From contig CM055113.1 of the NCBI GenBank assembly GCA_029204225.1, positions 30,631,524-30,695,523 on the forward strand: a stretch of 64,000 nt of DNA, read 5' to 3'. This DNA comes from Diphasiastrum complanatum. Taxonomy: Eukaryota > Streptophyta > Lycopodiopsida > Lycopodiales > Lycopodiaceae. Below, in pieces: positions 35,636 to 47,024 of this stretch. The translations under genes and the position numbers were made by a program. The notes under the pieces are model-generated. The model made no database searches. It was not told the origin of the DNA and saw only the letters and a program-made list of their open reading frames with translations. Each line of letters starts with the position of its first letter. Position 1 is the first letter of the stretch.

Positions 35636-36060
35636 TAGACCATTCTATGTTATGATCCAGAAATATAGTTTTTATCTCCACTGCGTGGAGTTTACAAGAT
35701 AACTAAAACAGAGAATTACAAGAGTAGTTAACGCTAATCAGCTAATCAATTACTCTCCGTCGTTGCTACCCGTTTTAGTTGGGCGTGAAGTCTAAGCCTC
35801 CAAGCCCATTGAGCTGCTAGCTGGCACCGCGAAGGATTCTCCTTCATTTCTTTTGTTTCCTTTCATTCTTTTCATTTCTTTCGTATCTTTTCATTTTGTG
35901 TCCCTTTGCGGTTCTTGTGGTCCTGGAGGTATGTACGATCCGTGAATGATTCGCGAATCGTTCGTTCTTTGTTTGTCCCAGAAGCATGCTGACTTTCACG
36001 AATCGTTCGACCTTCGAGTCAAGGCTTGTTGACTTTTGCATTGCGGCCAAGTTGCAGGAG
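35636..36060. other. Stretch without recognisable genes
   Basis: It contains repeated TTCATTTC-type runs near 35,840-35,890 and words such as CGCGAATCGTTCG near 35,950, which resemble words near 31,190-31,270. It might be LTR sequence of the minus-strand copia remnant, but LTR ends and a primer site were not found. Confidence 0.35.
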
Positions 36061-37522
36061 TTCACCATTTTCGAGAAGAAGCAACCCAGCCCTCAACCAG
36101 ATCTAGCAGCAGTAGGATCATCGGTAGTTCAACAAGCCAACACCTCTAAGGCCCAGTTGCCTGACACACGACAACAACGAATCAAAAGGAAGCTCCAGGC
36201 AAAGCCAAAATCACCGGATGGCACTGAATCTGAGTAGTCAGACTCTAATGATGGGAGCTCCTCCTCACAAACAACCTCTCAGCAACACTCATCACCCTCA
36301 CACATCATCGATGGGGGTGATGGAGCAAATACATCCACAACAGCAGATACAAGCACAACAATGCAAGTCGTGCCACCAGACCAAGCCACCACCCCACTCC
36401 TATTGATTACCACACCAACGCCACCAAGCTCACCAACGGCACATTCTTTGGAGGGGGGGGAGGAGTGGGGAGTACCATTCCCCAAGACATGGGAGCGGCT
36501 CAACAATCACAGGCCCAACAAGTCTATACTCTCATGGACATGTCACAATATTTGAATGTTGCAGACCTGATGGAGATCAGTGACGATGATGCAAAAAAAA
36601 CGGATCAATCAGCAGGAAGAAGTTTGACCCCTCCACTAACCACCACCTTTGTTTCTACTAACATTGTTTCTCCACTCCCTCCACTTCCACCATGTTTCCC
36701 TCCACAATGTCTATTCTTTGGATTAGCTTCACCAACCCACACCGTTGATCAGTACCCAACCATCACTGACCCTAAGAAGCTCTCTAAAGCAGCTAAGCGC
36801 TCAATGATCGGCCTATCTGAAGCGAGCTACCACATGCATTGGTTAATAAACCAACACCAAGTGCTCGAGAATAAGATCCAGTACCTCCTAGCAGATTATT
36901 GGGCCCATATAAAGGTCCCACTTATTGATTTTTTTGTAACATTTATTTCCACTTACCATGTCTCTTCACTTTCTCTCCACCACCTCCTAGCAAATTATTG
37001 GGCCCATATAAAGGTCCAACTGACACATACAAAGCCCGACGGGACCAGTTCCTACAACAGCTCCGTTCCTCCGGTGCGGCGTACAATTTGTTAAACCCAC
37101 CTCCTCCTAAACCTGTCATCCATATTCCTCTCTCTCCTGATCACTCCATCCATGACCTTTCAAAAACTAACACTGACATTGGTGGTGACGATGACTTCCT
37201 GGCAGATCCGCCAGAAACTAGAAGATTCTCGTCCAGGCAAGATACGGGCGCAGCTGAGCCATCTACAAGTGAGCGGGCTAAAGAAAGTGATACAGGCACT
37301 GAGGCCCTGGACGACTACTTGGCAAGGCCACCACAACGACGTAGGGCAGCCTCACCTACCAGGCCAAGGAATCATATGGCAGATACCAAGGAATCAGAGA
37401 AGTTTGAAAGGAAATATCCTCCCAACATGAGGGGAGGCAGAGAGGAAATCGATCAAAGCCAATATTCCACGAGGGTTGAGATCATAGCTGCACTGCAACT
37501 GCAACCTGAATGTTGGAGCAAC
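36061..37522 (+). pseudogene. Pro/Ser-rich retroelement-associated ORF, copy B
   Basis: Overlapping plus-strand frames (35,986-36,237; 36,361-36,555; 36,465-37,094; 36,998-37,525) form one disrupted coding stretch. It begins with a low-complexity Ser/Thr/Pro/Gln region. An acidic motif (LMEISDDDAKK), a Pro-rich linker and a helical segment (LSKAAKRSMIGLSEASYHMH, HQVLENKIQYLL) follow, then a charged tail. A 4-bp difference from copy A near 36,975 breaks the frame here, whereas copy A breaks at a stop further on. The 3' end joins the C1 LTR at the same point as copy A. The composition recalls a structural (gag-like) ORF. No recognised domain confirms this. Confidence 0.45.
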
Positions 37523-38590
37523 TAGATTTCTTATGCTCAACCTTAAAAATCGTCAAGTAATGAGCATCTTGAAAACGGAAGGCCGAGAACATGATTTCGG
37601 ACCTTCACATTTTTCTCCCTTTAAAGTTTTTTTTGAAATGCCTTGGAAACCATTCTTAAGGCACCTTTTGCTTTTTTGCCTTCTTCGTCTTTTTCCCTTC
37701 ACAAAAACTACGACACACTGGCCAAGTGGCCAAAATGGCTTAGAAACCATTCTTAAGGCACATTCTGCTTTTTTGCCTACTTCGTCTTTTTCCCTTCACA
37801 AAAAATGCGACACATAGGCCAAGTGGCCAGGATGCCTTAGAAATCATTTTTAAGGCACCTTCTCCTTTTTTGTCTTTTTCGCTCCCTTTAATCTAAGGCA
37901 CCTTCACCTTCTTCATTGCCTTTGGTTTAAGGCACCTTCACCTTCAGTGTAAGGCACTTTTCGGTTTTTTTTGCCTTTTTCACCTTTTTCGCTGTCTTGA
38001 ATCTAGGGGCGCCTTAGGGATTTACATACCTTTAGTGTAAGGGCACCTTCAGGAATTGCAAACCTTCAGTCTAAGGGCACCTTTGGGTTTTTCAGCTTTT
38101 TCGCATTTTCGCTACATGGGCTGACCGACGTTGCCAACTTATCAGTAACTCTAAAACAGCTGGATAACCAAATATCCCAAAGGTGGTTGGTGGTTACCAA
38201 CTTTGTACATATGCAAAGACTGGCATAAATAGCATTAAAGGCTTGTAAGATATTTTTGTTCCTCGACACTCGTAAATCTATATATTAGCTGATTCAAGCC
38301 ATGTAAGTGTTAATTGAGTTAATTGAATTTCTCTCTTTTAATCAGAGTTTTCTGTAGCCAGCATTATCTCGCTCAACAAGCTGAAGTAATTACTTCAAGC
38401 TATTGTACTCACTGTTGATATTTATCAGAGTGCAATTTTTGTCTCACTACTACGTTGTTCATTTGTGCATTCTGTATGAATTCTTCTACTTGAATATTTT
38501 TGCTGCTAACTGTTGCATTTCCATTCCTACACGTCATGCTCAATCCTCGAGCTTCCATTGTCGCTCATGCCCACATGCCATTTTACGACA
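37523..38590 (+). repeat. 5' LTR of C1, copy B
   Basis: This LTR of about 1.07 kb ends in TTTTACGACA directly before the primer site. It has two 97-bp subrepeat units, fewer than the other C1 LTRs. It begins TAGATTTCTTATG directly after the neighbouring ORF. Confidence 0.85.
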
Positions 38591-38603
38591 TGGTATCAGA
38601 GCG
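38591..38603 (+). promoter_or_regulatory. Primer binding site of C1, copy B
   Basis: TGGTATCAGAGCG matches the initiator tRNA-Met primer site used by plant copia elements. Copy A has one change at this site. Confidence 0.9.
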
Positions 38604-38924
38604 AGCATTTCAGTAATCTGCATTTCTACTACGGATTATCAGTCTTGTTTCTACCAAGACGTCTTTCTAGCAAACGCATAGCCAACGGTATTCCGACAGT
38701 CATTGTTTCTACCAACGAACTAGTTCAACCAAAATGGATCCATCATCTAGTTCATCTCTCATTGACAAACTCGATGGAGAAAACTACCATCTCTGAAAAT
38801 TCAAGATGAAGGTTATACTTCTAGCCAAAGAACTGTGGGACATCGTTGATGGCATAGAGCTCAAACCAGAAGGTGATGTAGCCATCATCACCAAGTGGAG
38901 ACTGAGAGATGGCAAAGCATTTGC

Positions 38925-39523
38925 TGTGAAAAATACAGATCCTAAGTGGATCTAAACTCCAAGATCATTGGCTTGAATGCTTGCACTCCAAACTACATAA
39001 GCTAGGAATTGGCAACACATTCTATGCTACCTAGAATGCAAAGAACTTGATCAAAAAGCATTTATCACAAATGAAAACTTCCATAAACATCAAGTGCGGC
39101 CCAAAATAGCATTATACAGTCCATAATACATCAGCCTATCACTTTTGGAAAGCACCTAAGATCATACACAATAGCTTGAAGACAATACACACAACAATGC
39201 TCTCAATGGAGGAAGAAACAATGACAATGATCTATTGATCTCAATGAAGCATACAAAAGGTTTCTCCAACCTGTTTTCCACGACTTCCCTACTATTTATG
39301 GATGAGGAAGATGACTCTCTCTCCTCTCTCTAGAAGGTACTTGACCCTAGATATTCCCTATATAGGAAAAATAGCTAAAAATGGCTTATATGACCAAAAT
39401 ACATCAAAATGGTCTCATTTTGAAGGGTATGAAGTTTGACACTTCATCATACTGAAAAAATACAGTAAATAAAAACATTGTGGCCTGGTTCACACGTGTG
39501 AAACTCCAGAACCAAAACTATTT
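38925..39523 (-). repeat. Truncated outer LTR of the nested element
   Basis: It is identical in orientation to 43,822-44,476 but stops after about 599 bp, at CAAAACTATTT, where it joins pol sequence. The outer TGTG end and the target duplication are intact. Confidence 0.9.
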
Positions 39524-41149
39524 GAAAAAGGAAAGCAAGTGGTGGACAACTCTAACTTTGCTTTTCTTACCTCTTTTGATGAACCAACTTGTGTAGGTGA
39601 AGCAATTCAAAAGAAGGAATGGATCCAAGCCATGGATCATGAGCATCAAGCACTCATCAAAAGCAACACATGGAGGTTGGTAAAGCTTCCAAAGGACAAG
39701 AAGGCAATTGGTTGTAAGTGGATCTTCAAGATCAAGACAAATCAAGATGGATCAATCAACAAGTACAAGGCAAGGTTGGTGGCAAAGGGGTATGCTCAAG
39801 AATATGGTATTGACTATGATGAGACCTTTGCACCCGTGGCAAAGATGGTAACTATTCGAATCCTAATCTCTCTTGCAACTCTTTATGATTGGGATATGTG
39901 GCAAATGGATGTTACTAATGCCTTCTTGAATGGTGATCTTGAAGAAGATATTTACATGGAGCAACCCGAGGGCTATGTTTCACATGATGAGCCTAATCAT
40001 GTGTGCTATCTCCAAAAGAGTTTGTATGGGCTAAAGCAAGCACCAAGGAGTTGGTATGCTAAGCTCAATTCCTTCTTACTTTCTCAAAACTTTGTTATGA
40101 GTGAGTATGATCATTCTCTCTACTTTAGATTGAATGAAAATGATATCACTTTACTTTTGATCTATGTTGATGACATTATCTTAAGTGGTGGTAACAATCT
40201 AGATATAGATGAAATCAAGATGGCACTCAAAAGAGAGTTTGAAATTCAAGATCTTGGTAAACTTCATTATATCTTAGGAATAGAGATTATTAGAACTTCT
40301 AAATCTACATTCATATGTCAAGAAAAGTATGTTAACTCTATTCTAAAAAGGTTTCATATGGAAGATTGTAAAGTTGTTTCTACTCCTATGGAATCAAATG
40401 TAAAGCTAACTACAAGAAGTAATGAAAGATCCTTCAAGGACATTACTCTCTATAGAAAGCTAATAGGATCTCTTATATGGTTAACCATCACAAGACCTGA
40501 TCTAAGCTTTGTGGTTGGTAAACTAAGTCAATTTATGCAAGATCCTAGTGAGGCTCATTGGAAGCTAGGAAAGAGAGTACTTAGATACATCTCGGGATCT
40601 AGAGATTTTGGCATCTTGTATGGAGGTACTACACCTAACCTTTGTGGATTTTCAGATTCAGATTTTGCAGGTGATCAAATGGATAGGAAGTCAACAAGTG
40701 CCTTTGAAATCTATCTTGGAGATGGAGTGGTCTCATGGCTATCAAAGAAGCAACCAACTATCTCTCTATCTTCCACCGAAGCCGAGTACAAGGCATTAAC
40801 AACATGCACCAAGGAGATTCTTTGGATCAAGAGGATGTTATTGGATCTTCACTTGCTGGAACCAGAGAAGACTCCAATCATACTTTGTGATAACCTTTCA
40901 GCCCAAAGCTTGGCAAGCAATCCTGTTTTTCATGCAAGGAGCAAGCACATTGAGATTGCTCACCATTTTGTGAGAGATCAAGTCATTGCCAAAGAGGTGG
41001 AGCTTCAACATGTCTCTTCAAAGGAGTGTGTGGCTGATATCTTCACCAAACCATTGGGAAAGGACCTATATTTAATACATAGATCTAATCTTGGAATGTG
41101 CTCAAAGACTATGTTGAAACTAGCATCCAATGTTGAAGAGGGAGTGTGA
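39524..41149 (+). pseudogene. Copia RT and RNase H end, inverted within the nested element
   Basis: The open frame 39,539-41,149 (536 codons, no internal stop) covers RT and RNase H. Visible motifs are GCKWIFKIK, MDVTNAFLNG (D124), IYVDDIILSGG (YVDD at 209-212), FSDSDFAGD, SSTEAEYKAL, CDNLSAQSLASNP and VADIFTKPL. It is closely related to the 23,378-26,167 product. Integrase and protease are missing because the frame begins at the junction with an LTR. The polypurine tract GAAGAGGGAG lies at its end, before the inner LTR. Confidence 0.92.
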
Positions 41150-41799
41150 AAATTGTCAACATTTCCTAGCTAGTTTGAGGCCTAAATTGGCTAAAATTGT
41201 AAATAGTTTTGGTTCTGGAGTTTCACACGTGTGAACCAGGCCACAATGTTTTTATTTACTGTATTTTTTCAGTATGATGAAGTGTCAAACTTCATACCCT
41301 TCAAAATGAGACCATTTTGATGTATTTTGGTCATATAAGCCATTTTTAGCTATTTTTCCTATATAGGGAATATCTAGGGTCAAGTACCTTCTAGAGAGAG
41401 GAGAGAGAGTCATCTTCCTCATCCATAAATAGTAGGGAAGTCGTGGAGAACAGGTTGGAGAAACCTTTTGTATGCTTCATTGAGATCAATAGATCATTGT
41501 CATTGTTTCTTCCTCCATTGAGAGCATTGTTGTGTGTATTGTCTTCAAGCTATTGTGTATGATCTTAGGTGCTTTCCAAAAGTGGTAGGCTGATGTATTA
41601 TGGACTGTATAATGCTATTTTGGGCCGCACTTGATGTTTATGGAAGTTTCCATTTGTGATAAATTCTTTTTGATCAAGTTCTTTGCATTCTAGGTAGCAT
41701 AGAATGTGTTGCCAATTCCTAGCTTATGTAGTTTGGAGTGCAAGCATTCAAGCCAATGATCTTGGAGTTTAGATCCACTTAGGATCTGTATTTTTCACA
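41145..41799 (+). repeat. Inner LTR of the nested element, opposite orientation
   Basis: A complete 655-bp LTR with TG and CA ends, following the polypurine tract of the plus-oriented pol. Its CA end directly abuts Gag sequence in the opposite orientation at 41,800. It is the same length as 43,822-44,476 and differs from it at only a few positions. Confidence 0.92.
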
Positions 41800-42650
41800 T
41801 GTTCTTCCTCATCTATTGTAAGATTTCCTTGCCTCTCTCCTTGCTCTCTTTTCTTCTTATAACATTCATTTGCAAAATGACCTTTTATCCCACAATAAAA
41901 GCACTTGAACTTTGACTTATTGTTCTTAGTAGAAGAGGAAGAGGAAGAGTGATCATCATGATCAAAGTTACCACCTTTGGACCATTTCCCTTTGCCTTTA
42001 CCTTTGCCCTTGAATTTGCCTTTTGTGAAGAAAGCCTCTTCACCTCCACCTTGCAAGGATGCACCATCAAGCTTTGATTGCAACCTATGTTCTTCAGCCA
42101 ATAAGATTTCTTGCAAGTCAACCACACTTGGCAAGACTCTTTGAATGGCAAAACTTTGCACAAGGTTAGCATGTTCATTTAGCAAACCATTCAACATAAC
42201 TTGGACTATTTCACCATCTTTTATGTTCTCATCAATGCATGCTAAATCATCACTTAGGGACTTAACTCTCAAGATAAATGCATGAGCACTTTCACCCTCT
42301 CTTTGCCTACTAGAAAATATTTGTCTCCTTAGGGTCAATACCCTAGATGTGGACTTTGATTCAAAGATCTTCTTTAAGGCATTCCATGCCTCACTTGCAC
42401 TTTGACACTTTCCAACTTCCTTGAGAAGTTCATTTGTAACATTCATTTTAATGATATGAAGAGCCCTTTTGGCCTTCTTATCAAACCTTTGTTGCTCTTG
42501 AAGTGTGAGATGTCTCTCTTCAATTTCTGCAACTATGTCCATGAGTTCATTCAACTCAAGTAAGGACTCCATCCTCACTTTCCAAGTAGAGTAGTTTGAT
42601 GAACTCAACCTTTCACTAGACTCTAGCATGATCCCACCATTGGAAGCCAT
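41769..42650 (-). pseudogene. Copia Gag of the nested element, 3'-truncated
   Basis: A frame of 293 codons starts MASNGGIMLESSERLSSSNY. It covers the Gag region and a basic Gly/Lys linker, then a CCHC knuckle CFYCGIKGHFANEC. The true Gag-pol frame ends at about codon 284, and the last nine codons come from the inverted LTR. Protease and integrase are missing. It is similar to Gag at 27,371-26,109. Confidence 0.9.
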
Positions 42651-43809
42651 GATTCTAATGTTTCTTCAACTTTTAGGTTCTGTCCTAAAGCACTTAGCAC
42701 TCACTTTTCTCTCAACAAATGATAGATAAAGAGATCTATGAAGATTTAGGACCCTAAAACACTTCTATCTTGAACCTAGATGGTTTCCAAGCATAGAAAG
42801 GAAGATTGAAACACATGCAACACTTTGCACACACTAAGAATGGATTACAAAATCAACCAACCTGAACACACTCTTGCTTAAGCTCTCAAACTTTCCAGCA
42901 AGTGACCAAATCAAGTTATGGTGTGAAGAGTTACTTGCATTCTTAGAAAATACCCAAAACTAGGATGCCAAGATTACCTAGTAATGAACAAACTTGATCA
43001 ACATATGATCAACACACTAAGATATTGATTCAACCTGTAAAACCACATGTAAACCACACTTCTAAAAGTTTATAAACTCCAGCAAGTGATAAATACAAGA
43101 TTTAGAGGTGAATGAATGAGCACACTTAGTGAATCACAAGACTAGCTTCACTATCTTGTCAAATCTTGGTGTTTAGATGTAGATCTAAGATCACTTCACA
43201 TGAGAATGTTCCTCAACCTGTTAAGAACCTGAAAACACACTTGCATAATGGTTAACACCTTCCAGCAAATGCTCCAATCAAATTACATAAGGAGAGTTAC
43301 TTACATGCTCAACAAAGTACACCAAAATTTATGCCAAAATTGATGACAATCTTTACAATATGCTCTTCACAATGGAGCTTACAATATGTTCACCCAAAAA
43401 AGGGGATCTTTCATCCAAATGGGAGCTTTGCTCAGCCTTTAGGAGAATTACAACTCACTCAAAAGAGCATTTGTCATCCACTTAAGGAGAAGTTTCATCC
43501 ACTTAAGGAGAGTGTTCATCCAAGAATGGAGATTGTCAACAATAGGATTGAAAAGAACATTGTTAGTATTGAATATGCACAAGCCTCACAATCACAAATG
43601 ATTAGGTGTTATGATCTGATCCAAAATAGTTTCTTTTCAGCCTCTGATCTTCAATAGACCTGAAATATTCTTTTGATCCACAAGTTCAACTCACAAAACA
43701 AAGGTTAGTAAGATTTGATCAACAAAGCAATGCAAAATCATGCTAGAACTTGATCAAACATCCAAATATCACCAAAAATGGAATACTTACTGTAAATAGA
43801 AGCCAACCA
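42651..43809 (-). other. Leader of the nested copia element
   Basis: This is about 1.15 kb between the primer site and the Gag start, long for a copia leader. A short segment near 43,430-43,530 repeats CATCCACTTAAGGAGA-like words three to four times. The plus-strand frame 43,331-43,657 is a shadow of this repetition. No gene was recognised. Confidence 0.6.
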
Positions 43810-43821
43810 GCTCTGATACCA
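43810..43821 (-). promoter_or_regulatory. Primer binding site of the nested element
   Basis: On the minus strand TGGTATCAGAGC follows the outer LTR directly, a perfect initiator tRNA-Met match. It proves the original minus-strand orientation of the element. Confidence 0.92.
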
Positions 43822-44476
43822 TGTGAAAAATACAGATCCTAAGTGGATCTAAACTCCAAGATCATTGGCTTGAATGCTTGCACTCCAAACTACATAAGCT
43901 AGGAATTGGCAACACATTCTATGCTACCTAGAATGCAAAGAACTTGATCAAAAAGCATTTATCACAAATGGAAACTTCCATAAACATCAAGTGCGGCCCA
44001 AAATAGCATTATACAGTCCATAATACATCAGCCTATCACTTTTGGAAAGCACCTAAGATCATACACAATAGCTTGAAGACAATACACACAACAATGCTCT
44101 CAATGGAGGAAGAAACAATGACAATGATCTATTGATCTCAATGAAGCATACAAAAGGTTTCTCCAACCTGTTTTCCACGACTTCCCTACTATTTATGGAT
44201 GAGGAAGATGACTCTCTCTCCTCTCTCTAGAAGGTACTTGACCCTAGATATTCCCTATATAGGAAAAATAGCTAAAAATGGCTTATATGACCAAAATACA
44301 TCAAAATGGTCTCATTTTGAAGGGTATGAAGTTTGACACTTCATCATACTGAAAAAATACAGTAAATAAAAACATTGTGGCCTGGTTCACACGTGTGAAA
44401 CTCCAGAACCAAAACTATTTACAATTTTAGCCAATTTAGGCCTCAAACTAGCTAGGAAATGTTGACAATTTTCACA
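43822..44476 (-). repeat. 5' LTR of the nested element
   Basis: A complete 655-bp LTR. On the minus strand it starts TGTGAAAATTGTC and ends TATTTTTCACA. A (GA)-rich stretch near 44,215 and the palindrome-like TTCACACGTGTGAA near 44,385 are visible; the latter contains a CACGTG G-box core. Confidence 0.92.
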
Positions 44477-47024
44477 TTTGCCATGATCACCCTCAACATC
44501 AAGGATACTCAGATCATCCACATATGTGTTGCTCAGACAACTAAGGATGTATGGGACATCCTAACAACTCTCTATGATATCAGAGACGTTACATCCAAGC
44601 TTCATCTGAGGAAGAAAATTTTCACCCTCAGAATGTCTGACGTAGATAATGTTTCAAGCCACCTCAACACCTTCAAAAATCTTATGGACCAGATGACTGC
44701 AACTGGCTCAGGCATAAAATATTTCGATGCACTCATTACTCTATTATCGACTTTACCTGAAGCCTACGAAAATTGGGTAATGGCAATTTCTACCCAGGAG
44801 CACCTCACTCTATCAAGAGTAATCATGCTGCACCTACAAGAGGAGATCAGAAGACCAGCCTCCTCCTTAGGCTCAGGATCGGATCCTCAAGCTCTGTATT
44901 CAAAAAATTAGAAGTTCAGATCCAAGAGGTCTACACAATTAGACTATCTTGACAACAAGAGAAACATGCAATGACTTGTATTCAACTCACCATCAACTTC
45001 AAAGTCTTCACCCTTTCATCCAAGTCAGAATCTATTCTGTAAGTAATGTAAGAGGACTAGTCACCTTATCAAGGATTGTAGAACGCTGCAATAAAACAAT
45101 GAAAGGAAGCAATAGTTCCAACAACAAGCAAATGCTGCTTCCACCAGTCACTCGATCCAGCAACAGGAGGAGGATGAAGCCGCCTTCTTGAACAAAGTCG
45201 AAGAACAACAGGATATCGGTTCCTGGTATTTGGACTCAGGTGCGTCGCAGCACATGAGTCACCATCGCGACTGGTTCCATGACTACAAGTCATAAACCCG
45301 TCCTATAGTTGTGCAACTTGGAGACAACTCATCTCATACTATCGAGGGTGTAGGAACAGTCAAAGTCAAATTTCAAAAAGGTGAAGTAATGTTCTTGTCC
45401 AATGTTCTTCACATTCCAAATCTGACGAAAAACTTGGTCTCAGTTAGCAGAATCACAGATTCGGGTCAGAAGGTCAAATTCAATAGACAGGGCTGCACTA
45501 TTTTTGACGAATCCAGGAAAGTTATTGCTTTCAGTAGAAGGTGTGGAAATTTGTACAAAATCAATCACTCATATTCTATAATAGTCAAGCTCTTTTCACT
45601 TCAACTTCTGAATCAACTGAGATGCTTTGGCATTTCAGATTAGGCCATTTAAAATCTAGTTGTATTCAACAAATGTCAAAATAGAATTTAGTATGAGATC
45701 TACCCTTTATGAGCAAATCAAATTCTTTATGTGAAAGCTATATTTCCAACAAGCATGCTAGAACTCCAGCCGCTTCCAATTCAGTTTGTTCTTCTAAAAG
45801 TTCGTTAGATCTTGTATACATGGACATTTGTGGTCCTATGCAGACTATTTCCGTAGGGGGAGCGGTCTACTTGCTGACTATCGTTGATGACTTCTCTCGA
45901 AGAACTGCAACATATTTTTTGAAAAACAAATTCGAGATTCTCAAGTTCTTCATGCAGTTCAAGGCATCATAAAAAAAAAATGACCGAGAGAAGAATTAAA
46001 GCTCTACGCTCTGATGCAGCGGGAGTATTTATCTCCACTGAGTTCAAAGCTTTTTGCAAGGCCAATCAAATACATTTACAACAACATTCAGCCAACTACT
46101 CACCTCAGTCCAATGTTGTAGCTCAAAGGAAGAATCAGACACTCATCGTAAGTGCAAAGAGCATGCTAGCGCATCCCTCTCTTCCAAAGAAATTCTGGAC
46201 AGAAGCTGTTACTACAACAACCTACCTTCAAAATCGATCCATCTCAGAGGCCCTGAATGGCAAGACACCTTATGAGGTGTGGACATGATCGAAGCCATCA
46301 CTCACAAATATTCTAGTGTTTGGATGCAAAACCTACTCACAGACCCTTGCTGATCTAAGTAGGAAGCTAGACAACTCCAGCAGAAGCTCAATCCTCATCA
46401 GCTATTCCTTAGACCATCAGACATACAACCTCTTCAATCTGGACTCTCAGAAGACCTTCATGAGCAGAAATGTCATTTTTGCGGAAGATCAGTTTATCGA
46501 CTACAAGGGGAAAGCTACTTTGAATTCAAATCATAGAATCGACACCAACGACTATGAACGACTCAGGACTGATCAAGATTGACACTTACACTGACTCTGA
46601 CAACGAGACAGTCCCTCAACAAAATGAATCGCATCAGAGGATCATAGTTCAAACTAGAAGATCGAACCATTCAAGACAGCCTGCATCCCAATTTATAAAT
46701 GATCCGGCCTGTTACTTTGTGCAGGAATCAAACGTTGTTTTAGAGGCAATGTTAACACCTGACGCTGATAAAAAGAAGACCAATGCATCTTTTAACAAGA
46801 ATGGTTTTATACCAGACCCGACAAGTTTGAATTTTTATTTTCAGTCTGCGTCGAATCCCTTCATAATCATCACCTTTCATGTAGATGATATGTTACTATT
46901 TAGTAACAATCTGAATTTATTGAAAATTCAAAATGCATGTAAGCTCTATCAAAAGGAATTTCATCTAAGATTTAACGATATGTTTAATTCAAAGCATTTT
47001 TCCAAGATTCTTACTAAGGGGGAG

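Larger units (their letters stand above)
38925..44476 (-). mobile_element. Nested copia element with an inverted interior
   Basis: A 5,552-bp insertion flanked by the target duplication TTTGC (38,920-38,924 and 44,477-44,481), with ends TGTGAAAAAT and ATTTTCACA. Read on the minus strand it has a complete 5' LTR (44,476-43,822), a primer site, a leader, and Gag to about 41,800. There it joins a complete LTR in the opposite orientation (41,145-41,799), a pol end also in the opposite orientation (39,524-41,144), and finally an LTR in the original orientation that lacks its first 56 bp or so (39,523-38,925). The three LTRs differ at only a few positions by eye, so the insertion is young. The empty site is intact in copy A near 2,217. 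Confidence 0.93.
38734..47024 (+). pseudogene. Defective C1 gag-pol, copy B, split by the nested element
   Basis: Gag starts at 38,734 and codon 21 is TGA where Trp is expected. It runs to 38,924, resumes at 44,482 after the insertion, and ends at about 44,911. The protease motif WYLDSGASQH is near 45,230. Integrase-like sequence runs from about 45,710 to 46,288. A frameshift at an A-run near 45,970 is shared with copy A. One integrase position is better kept than in copy A (LRSDAAGVF), but the catalytic Glu motif is again GVAERKN changed, here to VVAQRKN. RT is reduced to a short HVDDMLLF segment near 46,880, and RNase H is absent before the polypurine tract ACTAAGGGGGAG (47,013-47,024). Confidence 0.85.

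Noticed and set aside
38591-38603. Primer binding sites as tRNA gene pieces
   Set aside because: They match only the 3' end of initiator tRNA-Met and sit directly after LTRs; no tRNA cloverleaf surrounds them.
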